Assembly (NCBI RefSeq): GCF_900176535.1
Contig: NZ_FWXT01000001.1
Location: 3,377,397-3,441,396, forward strand
Length of the DNA: 64,000 bases
Reading direction: 5' to 3'
Source: Pedobacter africanus
GTDB lineage: Bacteria; Bacteroidota; Bacteroidia; Sphingobacteriales; Sphingobacteriaceae
The position numbers and the translations under genes are program-made. The notes below the pieces were generated by a model that worked only from the letters and a program-made list of their open reading frames with translations, made no database searches and was not told where the DNA came from. Below, piece by piece: positions 28,601 to 34,902 of this stretch; the first letter of the stretch is position 1, and each line of letters opens with the position of its first letter.

Positions 28601-28647
28601 AAACAGAGAAAAGTTAAAACTGAAAGTTTTGTAGAGATTCTTTTCAT
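25618..28647 (-). CDS. SusC/RagA-family TonB-dependent outer-membrane transporter
   Basis: The 1009-residue protein has a signal peptide (MKRISTKLSVLTFLCFLFTNAALAQ split as signal and mature start) and a CarboxypepD_reg domain (GVSVQVKGSTAAVQTDATGK). A TonB-box-like stretch (ELEAVVVVGYGTQKKRDLTG) precedes the plug (IESIDMLRDASSVAIYGMKGANGVIAVTT) and a beta-barrel ending in an aromatic residue (GINVTF). Unlike the SusC at 11596 it has no STN domain. That fits control by the separate membrane-spanning regulator upstream rather than by an ECF/FecR pair. It is the first gene of the operon that continues through SusD, LamG, two GH144 and GH3. Confidence 0.95.
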   Translation of the reverse strand: MKRISTKLSVLTFLCFLFTNAALAQNITVKGTVSDGGDKTTLPGVSVQVKGSTAAVQTDATGKYSIGAPANATLVFTYVGYTVKEVAVNNQTTINVELQSSSQELEAVVVVGYGTQKKRDLTGSIASVKGSDIEKLAVTNPIAALQGKVAGLTVIPSGTPGASPTVRIRGVNSTNSANPIYVVDGIIQDNIDYLNPSDIESIDMLRDASSVAIYGMKGANGVIAVTTKRAAKGKTTVNLQSTIGVQYIPNRIAVADAEGFKKLYSAQLANLGAAPFDFKNYTANTNWQDYVLRNAAMSTNSVTISNTGEKTTTLLSLGYNKQQGVVKSSDYQKFIARLNEEIKITDNIKVGAGLTGFHWINNPVAITLNNILWAAPIVPSTKEDGLFYSMPSFQRSNVANPALALDRGKGNSINKGYRFTGSVFGEVKFLKDFTWRSTVYTDLGFNNARSFSPPAYRVINIGENGGPNTTSFDNSIRNSVSQNTFEGRRYQQDHTLTYEKELDGGHKITALAGFSSLRTSSTSLSGTRVDSTLTIPRDPNLWFLGIVPDQNVQRAGGSGSDESNAGAFMRLSYSYQNKYLFNGTVRRDASSLFSPENRWGTFGSIGLGWVLSEESFFKEHVKGLDFVKFRGAWGRLGNSNGAPNNRYQVEISNSSGAVFGDNIYPAIQPAYRPDPNFHFEIVQGIDLGLDIKALNSRLNAELNLYNKTTSDIITSYPLPASEGGLTYFTNLGKITNKGIELSLGWNDKIGESFTYGLSGNFSYNKNIVNSLGNTTNFQILGNGGVNKTETGQSIGYFYGYRQIGIYQSSYDLGLMPAMSNSFPGDIAYADIDGDGAITPADRTYLGTPFPPYSYGLNLSLGYKGFDLMLEGQGVAGNKIYTQRRTANFTVLNYEANRLNAWTAPGTSNVEPISDNTRSNNYLFSSYYLEPGDYFRLRNVQLGYNLAAKALEKTGIQNIRLYVSGQNIKTWSKTTGYSPEAQIGSITAGGADNGVYPIPAIYSFGINVTF

Positions 28648-28908
28648 ACTATTTGGTTATTTAATAATTGTTGTATAAATCTCCGCTACAATTGCGGGCA
28701 AAACAAAAAAAACGCCTCTACATTAATACATCATGAGTGTGGGGTGTACTATCTCAAATTCGCTTTCCGAATCTGTATCTGGTTCAAAAACCGGGTTTTT
28801 AGACTGCAATGTGAAAAACAGGCACTACAGCAACATGGTATTTCCATATTAAAATTAAGCTAACAAAAAATTGCTTATGACTGGGCGATGAGAGGTAATG
28901 ATGTAGTG
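28648..28908 (-). promoter_or_regulatory. Intergenic control region between the regulator and SusC, with two short palindromes
   Basis: This 261-bp gene-free stretch must hold the promoter of the SusC operon. It contains AAAAACC-G-GGTTTTT at 28786-28800 and ATTCG-CTTTC-CGAAT at 28758-28772; either may be an operator or a structured end of the regulator transcript. I found no convincing TAnnTTTG box on the minus strand, which would be consistent with activator dependence. Nothing here is proven to bind the regulator. Confidence 0.35.
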
Positions 28909-31809
28909 TTAAAGCTCCATCAGGAACTCTACGAGGTTCTTGTCGTGGGGTACATCAAGCTTTTTGCGCAGCCTGTAGCGCCGTATTTCTACACCTCTTA
29001 AAGAAATGTTCAATAAAGATGCCATTTCTTTGCTGCTCATGTTCATCCTCAGGTAGGCACAAAGCTTCAGATCGTTCGGCACAAGATCAGGATGGTTTAC
29101 CTTAAGTTTCTTAAAAAAACTTTCATGCGCTTCGTTAAAACTGCTTTCAAAAAGGTTCCAGTCGCGTTCATCATTCATGCCCTCGTCAATTACCTTCTGG
29201 AGCTTGCGCAGTTGCTCTTCAGCTAGGGGCTTACCGTTGCTGTCTTTCAATTTCAGGATTTCCTGACTGAGTTTTTGCAGTAACTCATTTTTGTACACCA
29301 GGCTCATGGCGGAGTTGGCCAGTTCCCTGGTCTTGCCAGCCAGCTCGGTATGGAGTTTCTCGGTTTGCAGTTTAATGATCTGTTTCTCTGTGGCCTCGGC
29401 TTCCTTTTTAAGGAAAGCCTCTTTCTCTGCCTGCAGTTTTTTGGCAATGGCTTCCTGGTCTTTCTTTAACTTGCGCTCATAAAGCCGTTTAAAGGCCATA
29501 ACCAGGAAGCCAAGCAAGATCAGATAAAAAGCCAGGGCCCAGTTGCTGGCATAAAATGGGGGCAATATGGTAAATTCAAATGTAGTTATCTTGCTTACGG
29601 TATCTTCATTGATCCTAGCCCTTACTTTAAATACATAGCTGCCAGGGGCCAGGTTGGTAAAATCTTTCTGGGAAGCTGCACTCCAGTCAGCCCATTGTTT
29701 GGAATAGCCTTCCAGGTAGTACTGAAACCTGATTTTGGCCTGCCGGTAATAAGGCAGGGCAAAGGAAATCCGGATGCTGTTGCGCTTAAACGGAATTTCG
29801 ATTTCAGTGCCGTCGTTATCAAATTCAGTAATGGTGCTGTAGGTGTCGGTAATGTCTTCCAGCTTTCTGATGAGTACAGCAGGCAAGTCAACATTTCTTT
29901 TTGGTGTGGGAGGTTCGGTGGCGTTATAGATCACGAAGCCGTCATCGACACTCAGCAGGTAGATGTTGCTGCTGATTTTACTGATGTTCTCGTAGTACTG
30001 CACCATGCGTCCGTCCAGTATGCTGAAAGTACTGGAGTCTACGCTTACCTTGCCAGGCTCGAGCAGGTGTACAAGCCCCATTTTGCCATGATTGATAAAC
30101 CAGTATTTTTTTGCGCCGGCGTCGATGATCTTATTGGAACCTGCAAAGCTGCCCAGTTCCCGGTTCAAAGTGCCATAGGGGCTAAAGTGATTGCTGATCT
30201 CATCATAGATCAGAAACCCTTTATCGGATGAAAATACCAGCTTGTTTTCGAGCGTAAAGACGTTAACACCATAATCGCTTGGGAGCCCGTTCTTTTCATT
30301 ATAGGTTTTGATGGTGGTTACCCTTCTCAGGTCGGGGCTCAGTGTAAGTTTATACAGGCCACGGTAAGCATGGCTTACCCAGACATCGCCCCTGGCATCC
30401 TGTTCTACATAGCGGGAGGGCTCTCCGAAGTTTTCTATCCTATGCGAGAATTTCCAGTTTCCGGAGGCATCTTTTTTGAACAGTACCAATCCGTTATAAG
30501 TGCCCTGGATGAGGAAACGGGGATCGGAGTTTAACTTTTTGATGGTCCATCCGCCCTTTATAGAAGAGATGCTTTGGAGCTGGTTTCCGGATACTTTAAA
30601 GGTACCATCGTTATGGCCACAAAATAGCTGGTCATCTATCAGGGTAAGGTCCCATACCTGCCCCTGTGAGTTGGGGATGAGTTTAAAATCGAATGAATTG
30701 AAAAGGTTTCCTGTTCCCGATGCCCATGCACTGTAGAACAAGCCCTGGTTAGTGCCCAGATAAATGTTGTTTTTATAGATCAGGCTGGAATAAACGGTAC
30801 CAAACTGGCCGGTTTTGTCGAAATAGAAATAGAGCGGTGAATTGAGTTCGATGCGGTCAATGCCGTTATCCAGTCCGGCCCATAGGTTCTGGTCCTGATC
30901 TGCGTAGAGGCTCAGCACGGTATTGTTCTGCAGGCCACTTGATTTGTTAATTCGCTGCACTACGTTCCCATCTTCATCCATGATGATGAGCCCGTTGAGG
31001 ATAGTGCCATAGGCGTAGTATCTGTCTTGGATACGTGTGCCATTATTGAGCTGGTAGGTTTTCAGGAAGGCATTGGCGGGGGTGTTCAGCGGACTGAAGC
31101 TTTCGCCATTGTAAACAAACAGGCCATCTTTGCTGGTGCCGATCAGCAGGCTGCCATTCTTATAAGGAAGTATAGACAGTATTGCTCTGGGAACCGTGAG
31201 ACTTGTGTTTTTCAATGGGACAAGTTTATTGCCAATAAGTTCGAAAAGCCCCCGGCCTATAACCTCTACATAAAAGTGCTGTCCGACCTGATGCAGGAAC
31301 AGCAGTGATTGTTGTGCCGTTACCACGCTGATCTTTTTGTTCTCGTAGATGTATATGGCAGAGAAGGACTGGAATATGACCTTTTTGCCGCTCGTGTAGA
31401 TTTTCCAGATTTCATCCTTGATGCCATGGGCTGCGGGGATAAGGCTGGTAAGGGAGGTGTAAGATAAAAGCCTGTTTTTATTAGACCAGTAGCCAAATTC
31501 ACCGAAACCCCCGGTGTACACGATCCCATTTGCTCCGCTGGCAACAGAGCGGACGATTTGCCGGTTGGGCATTTTATATTGATTCCAGTATCTGCCGTCA
31601 AAACTGAGCAGGCCCTGGGCATTCCCAAAATACAGTACGCCGGATTTGTCTTTTGCTATAGACCAGTTCTGATTGCCCGATAGGTAAACCGATTTGGGGT
31701 AATTTTGTACATAAGGAACCCCAATACTCTTTATATTATCTGCTGTTGCAAAGAATGGCAATAATAAAGCAAGATAAAATAGACAGTATTGGAGGTGTCT
31801 GTGTTTCAT
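28909..31809 (-). CDS. Propeller/Y_Y_Y membrane sensor with cytoplasmic LuxR-type HTH (one-component regulator)
   Basis: The 966-residue protein has a signal peptide and repeated Reg_prop beta-propeller blades in the periplasm (for example LYFGNAQGLLSFDGRYW and DVWVSHAYRGLYKL). A Y_Y_Y domain follows (IRFQYYLEGYSKQWADWSAA, about 680-750), then one membrane segment (about 750-773). A long Lys/Glu-rich coiled coil (about 774-875) leads to a C-terminal helix-turn-helix (LRMNMSSKEMASLLNISLRGVEIRRYRLRKKL, about 905-940). It lacks the histidine kinase and receiver domains of classical hybrid two-component PUL regulators, so ligand binding would be passed directly to the DNA-binding domain. It precedes the SusC operon on the same strand and most likely controls it. 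Confidence 0.88.
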   Translation of the reverse strand: MKHRHLQYCLFYLALLLPFFATADNIKSIGVPYVQNYPKSVYLSGNQNWSIAKDKSGVLYFGNAQGLLSFDGRYWNQYKMPNRQIVRSVASGANGIVYTGGFGEFGYWSNKNRLLSYTSLTSLIPAAHGIKDEIWKIYTSGKKVIFQSFSAIYIYENKKISVVTAQQSLLFLHQVGQHFYVEVIGRGLFELIGNKLVPLKNTSLTVPRAILSILPYKNGSLLIGTSKDGLFVYNGESFSPLNTPANAFLKTYQLNNGTRIQDRYYAYGTILNGLIIMDEDGNVVQRINKSSGLQNNTVLSLYADQDQNLWAGLDNGIDRIELNSPLYFYFDKTGQFGTVYSSLIYKNNIYLGTNQGLFYSAWASGTGNLFNSFDFKLIPNSQGQVWDLTLIDDQLFCGHNDGTFKVSGNQLQSISSIKGGWTIKKLNSDPRFLIQGTYNGLVLFKKDASGNWKFSHRIENFGEPSRYVEQDARGDVWVSHAYRGLYKLTLSPDLRRVTTIKTYNEKNGLPSDYGVNVFTLENKLVFSSDKGFLIYDEISNHFSPYGTLNRELGSFAGSNKIIDAGAKKYWFINHGKMGLVHLLEPGKVSVDSSTFSILDGRMVQYYENISKISSNIYLLSVDDGFVIYNATEPPTPKRNVDLPAVLIRKLEDITDTYSTITEFDNDGTEIEIPFKRNSIRISFALPYYRQAKIRFQYYLEGYSKQWADWSAASQKDFTNLAPGSYVFKVRARINEDTVSKITTFEFTILPPFYASNWALAFYLILLGFLVMAFKRLYERKLKKDQEAIAKKLQAEKEAFLKKEAEATEKQIIKLQTEKLHTELAGKTRELANSAMSLVYKNELLQKLSQEILKLKDSNGKPLAEEQLRKLQKVIDEGMNDERDWNLFESSFNEAHESFFKKLKVNHPDLVPNDLKLCAYLRMNMSSKEMASLLNISLRGVEIRRYRLRKKLDVPHDKNLVEFLMEL

Positions 31810-31824
31810 TGGTAGCTAAGATAG

Positions 31825-32763
31825 CTATTTCGCAATTACGTTTACAGGTTGTGGTACTTTTACATAATATCCTGTTCCATCGTACTTACGCTTACGCGGA
31901 TTGGTGGTACAGGCTACAGAACAACAGCCTTGCAGCTCATTGCCGCAGTCGTCGCATTGGGTAATGTGCTCATTGCATTCCGGATTGGCACAATTGATCA
32001 TCTTAGGTGTGGTTTTACCACAATTGAAGCACTTGGAAACTACGGTAGGGTTTACCGTATTGACGTCTACGGCGATACGGTTGTCAAATACATAGCATTT
32101 GCCCTCAAAATCCTGTCCGCCCGCCTCTTTGCCATATTTAATGATACCTCCATGAAGCTGGTATACATCGCTGAAACCATGGTGCAGCAGCAGGGCGGAA
32201 GCCTTTTCGCATTTGATGCCCCCGGTACAGTAGGTCAGCACTTTTTTGTCTTTATACTGGGCCAGCTCGTTGATTTTATCCGGGAAGTCCCTGAAGTTCT
32301 CTATGTCGAGTGTTACCGCATTTTTAAATTTGCCCAGGTTATGCTCGTAGTTAGAGCGGACGTCCAGGATAACTACATCTTCCTGATCAATCATTTTCTG
32401 GAATTCAGCGGGCTCGAGGTGTTTCCCGGTTTGTTTGTTTGGGTCGATGATATTCGGGTCCCTGAGTCCGGAATGCACAATTTCTGCTTTGTAGCGGCAG
32501 TGCATTTTGATAAAAGATGGTTCTGCAACATCGTCAATCTTGAAATCTGTTTTTGCAAAGCGCTCATCAGCTTTGATGGCAGCCATATAGGCTTCACAGG
32601 CTGCTACGGTTCCGGATACGGTTCCGTTCAAACCCTCATCGGCTACGATGATCCGGCCTACCAGGCCCAGTGATTTACAGAATTTAAGGTGATCGTCGGC
32701 AAACTGTGCTGCCTCTGCTATAGGACTATAGCAATAATAAAGTAAGGTCTGAAATTTTGTCAT
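31825..32763 (-). CDS. trhO: tRNA uridine(34) hydroxylase, rhodanese-type (TrhO/YceA)
   Basis: The 312-residue protein has an N-terminal ferredoxin-like domain, a rhodanese domain and a cysteine-rich C-terminus. The rhodanese part contains VVILDVRSNYEHNLGKF and the active-site loop LTYCTGGIKCEKASALLL. The C-terminal cysteines (CFNCGKTTP, CANPECNEH, CDDCGNE, CCSVAC) probably bind zinc. Family members hydroxylate U34 of some tRNAs in an oxygen-dependent reaction. The length and domain order agree with the family. It ends 15 bp before the membrane regulator gene on the same strand, so some read-through into the regulator is possible. That link is positional only. Confidence 0.9.
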   Translation of the reverse strand: MTKFQTLLYYCYSPIAEAAQFADDHLKFCKSLGLVGRIIVADEGLNGTVSGTVAACEAYMAAIKADERFAKTDFKIDDVAEPSFIKMHCRYKAEIVHSGLRDPNIIDPNKQTGKHLEPAEFQKMIDQEDVVILDVRSNYEHNLGKFKNAVTLDIENFRDFPDKINELAQYKDKKVLTYCTGGIKCEKASALLLHHGFSDVYQLHGGIIKYGKEAGGQDFEGKCYVFDNRIAVDVNTVNPTVVSKCFNCGKTTPKMINCANPECNEHITQCDDCGNELQGCCSVACTTNPRKRKYDGTGYYVKVPQPVNVIAK

Positions 32764-32921
32764 AATTCATTGATACCGATGCAAACGGCGTTTAATGCTT
32801 TTGCAAAGGTATAAAAATATTGTGTTTTTGGTAAATAGCTGACGTCGTATTGCTGGTCTTGTAAACTTTTATTATTTTAGCAATAAGTAATTAATTTATA
32901 TTTAATAGTTCCAATCGACTC

Positions 32922-32987
32922 ATGACCACAGAACAAAATTATAAACTGATGAAAAGCGCCAATTTAACCCTATTCCGGTGGACATAA
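32922..32987 (+). other. Short 21-codon ORF overlapping the anti-sigma-like start
   Basis: ATG at 32922 opens 21 codons (start MTTEQNYKLMKS) ending in TAA at 32985-32987, 10 bp inside the next gene, which starts with GTG at 32978. It could couple translation to the next gene, or be the remains of a deleted ECF sigma gene that would normally stand here. It is too short to assign and may be chance. Confidence 0.25.
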
Positions 32988-33478
32988 ACGCGTATTTGAA
33001 AAGCGGTGTACTGGAAGCTTATATTTCCGGTACTGCAACAGCAGCTGAAACAGAGGAATTGTTGCTGCTGAAGTCCAAGCACCCACAAATTGATTATGCT
33101 TTATACAGATTGGAGATTGACCTGGAGAACCTGGCGCAATACATGTCTATTGCACCACCGCCGGTGGTATGGGTAAAAATTGATGCTGAATTAAGGGAGC
33201 TAATTAAAACCACCGAGTCTCCTGTCCCTTTAAAGATACATTCGAAACGTATAGGAGAGGAACCAGCTGGACCTTTCAGGGGCGGCCAGTTCATTGAAGT
33301 CCAGGGCGCATCCAGTCACATGCGGATCCATAAAATATGGCGTTGGGTATTGTTTGTCATCTTTATATTGGGGAAAATATTTTTAGGCTTTGCCATTTAC
33401 TTTTACTTTGAAAGCAGGGAAGCAAAAAAAGAGCTTGAAAAGCTGCAGAAAGCAATCGAAAAACAGCAAGGCCGGTAA
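32978..33478 (+). CDS. Anti-sigma-factor-like single-pass membrane protein (RskA-like N-terminus)
   Basis: The 166-residue protein has an N-terminal domain resembling RskA-type anti-sigma N-termini (MDINAYLKSGVLEAYISGTA, then ALYRLEIDLENLAQYMS and PPPVVWVKI). After a basic linker comes one membrane span (WRWVLFVIFILGKIFLGFAIYFYF, about 119-142). A short coiled tail follows (EAKKELEKLQKAIEKQQ) with no periplasmic RskA domain. The start is GTG, chosen because MDINAYLKSG is where homologues would begin. Anti-sigma proteins usually lie downstream of their ECF sigma gene, and none is present here. The assignment as an anti-sigma factor is tentative. Confidence 0.65.
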   Translation: MDINAYLKSGVLEAYISGTATAAETEELLLLKSKHPQIDYALYRLEIDLENLAQYMSIAPPPVVWVKIDAELRELIKTTESPVPLKIHSKRIGEEPAGPFRGGQFIEVQGASSHMRIHKIWRWVLFVIFILGKIFLGFAIYFYFESREAKKELEKLQKAIEKQQGR

Positions 33479-33590
33479 TCATCCTGCAACTTTTGTAACA
33501 AATACAATGGCTGACGGTTAAAATTAACCCTTCAGGGGGGAATTTCTATAAGCCAGGTTTCCTGAGCAATAATTTGTGTCGGATAATTGT

Positions 33591-33598
33591 TAAGTTTG
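33591..33598 (+). promoter_or_regulatory. Probable -7 box of the secreted peptidase gene
   Basis: TAAGTTTG matches the Bacteroidota -7 consensus TAnnTTTG. It lies 52 bp before the chosen ATG at 33651. A TTTG at 33573-33576 is only 14 bases away, shorter than the usual -33 spacing, so the upstream element is uncertain. Confidence 0.4.
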
Positions 33599-33650
33599 CC
33601 TCCTTTACTTACAATTGCATTTAAGTATACTAACTAATTTTAAACATAAA

Positions 33651-34838
33651 ATGACTAAAATTTCAATGAAACCATTGTGGTTAACCGCCACGCTTTTGTT
33701 GGGTTCTACAATTGGCTTTGCACAGGATAACCTGGTTAATTCATTAAAAAATAACCAGAGTGCAAACAGTGCAGGAAGCTTTACTTTTACACCAGTGATC
33801 AGCACTGAAGCTACTTCTGTTAAAAACCAGAAATCATCAGGTACCTGCTGGAGCTATAGCACGAATTCTTTTCTGGAGTCGGAAATGATCCGTATGGGTA
33901 AAAAACCTGTAGACCTGGCCGATCTGTTTACTGCACGTAATGCCTACGTGGAAAAAGGGATCAACTATGTACGTATGCATGGTGCTTTAACTTTGGGTGA
34001 TGGAGGTGCGTGCCATGATGTAATTAACATGTTTGCGAAATATGGTGCATTACCTCAGGAAGCTTATAGCGGGAATGATTATGGGAGTCCGGGATCATCT
34101 GACAGGATGAACAAACTGACAGAAGCCATCCTTAAAAAAGCGGTGAGTGGTAAGTTCGATCCGAGCTGGAAAGCAAAGTATATCGCTACCATCGATTCCT
34201 GTATGGGTGCTATACCTGAAAAATTTACCTATGAGGGTAAAGAATATACACCTAAGACTTTCGCTAAGGAAGTGGTAGGTATCAATCCTGCTGACTATGT
34301 GGAGCTTTCTTCCTTCAATACCAGCCCTTACTATGAGAAGGCTGTTTTAATGGTGCCTGATAACTGGTCATACGATCAGGTGTACAATGTACAAATGGAC
34401 GATATCATCACCATCATAGACAATGCCGTTAAAAAAGGGTTTACTGTTGCCTGGGCTACTGATGTGAGCGAAAAAGGTTTCAGTTGGAAAAATGGTGTGG
34501 CTTATGTTCCTGAAAAAGATTTTGACAGCATGTCTGCCGACGAGAAGAAAGCCATGTTCAATGGTCCTAAGGGGGAAAAAGAAATTACTGTGGCCATGCG
34601 TCAGGCCGCTTTTGACGATTACGAAACTACAGATGATCATGGCATGCAGATCACGGGGATTGCAAAAGACCAGAACGGTAAAGAGTATTATATCGTTAAA
34701 AACTCATGGGGTGCCAGCAACGATTACAAAGGTTATTTATATGTAACCAAAAATTTTGTGAAGTATAAAACTACTGCATTCTTATTGCATAAAAACGGAA
34801 TCCCGTCTGACCTACGTAAGAAAATGAGCATTAAATAA
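33651..34838 (+). CDS. Secreted C1B peptidase (aminopeptidase C/bleomycin hydrolase family)
   Basis: The 395-residue protein has a signal peptide (MKPLWLTATLLLGSTIGFAQ preceded by MTKIS) and a papain-fold domain. The active-site Gln/Cys segment is VKNQKSSGTCWSYST, the catalytic His lies in TTDDHGMQITGIA and the Asn in YYIVKNSWG. Sequence order and the RFNLH/LF-type insert place it with PepC/bleomycin hydrolase rather than classical papain. Export to the periplasm differs from the cytoplasmic PepC of Firmicutes but is common in Bacteroidota. A longer frame from a TTG at 33615 was rejected. A strong terminator follows at 34856. Confidence 0.88.
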   Translation: MTKISMKPLWLTATLLLGSTIGFAQDNLVNSLKNNQSANSAGSFTFTPVISTEATSVKNQKSSGTCWSYSTNSFLESEMIRMGKKPVDLADLFTARNAYVEKGINYVRMHGALTLGDGGACHDVINMFAKYGALPQEAYSGNDYGSPGSSDRMNKLTEAILKKAVSGKFDPSWKAKYIATIDSCMGAIPEKFTYEGKEYTPKTFAKEVVGINPADYVELSSFNTSPYYEKAVLMVPDNWSYDQVYNVQMDDIITIIDNAVKKGFTVAWATDVSEKGFSWKNGVAYVPEKDFDSMSADEKKAMFNGPKGEKEITVAMRQAAFDDYETTDDHGMQITGIAKDQNGKEYYIVKNSWGASNDYKGYLYVTKNFVKYKTTAFLLHKNGIPSDLRKKMSIK

Positions 34839-34855
34839 GCAGGAATTGCTGCAAT

Positions 34856-34891
34856 AAAAAAGGGGAAATGATTTTTCATTTCCCCTTTTTT
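34856..34891. terminator. Strong bidirectional intrinsic terminator
   Basis: AAAAAAGGGGAAATGA (34856-34871) is perfectly complementary to TCATTTCCCCTTTTTT (34876-34891) around a TTTT loop, giving a 16-bp stem with T-runs in both directions. It separates the convergent peptidase gene (ending 34838) and the DUF5686 gene (ending 34903). Confidence 0.9.
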
Positions 34892-34902
34892 ATTGTTCTT
34901 TT

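Noticed and set aside
33615..33650. Longer start (TTG) for the secreted C1B peptidase
   Set aside because: The added residues break a good signal peptide that begins at the ATG at 33651, and TTG is an unlikely start.
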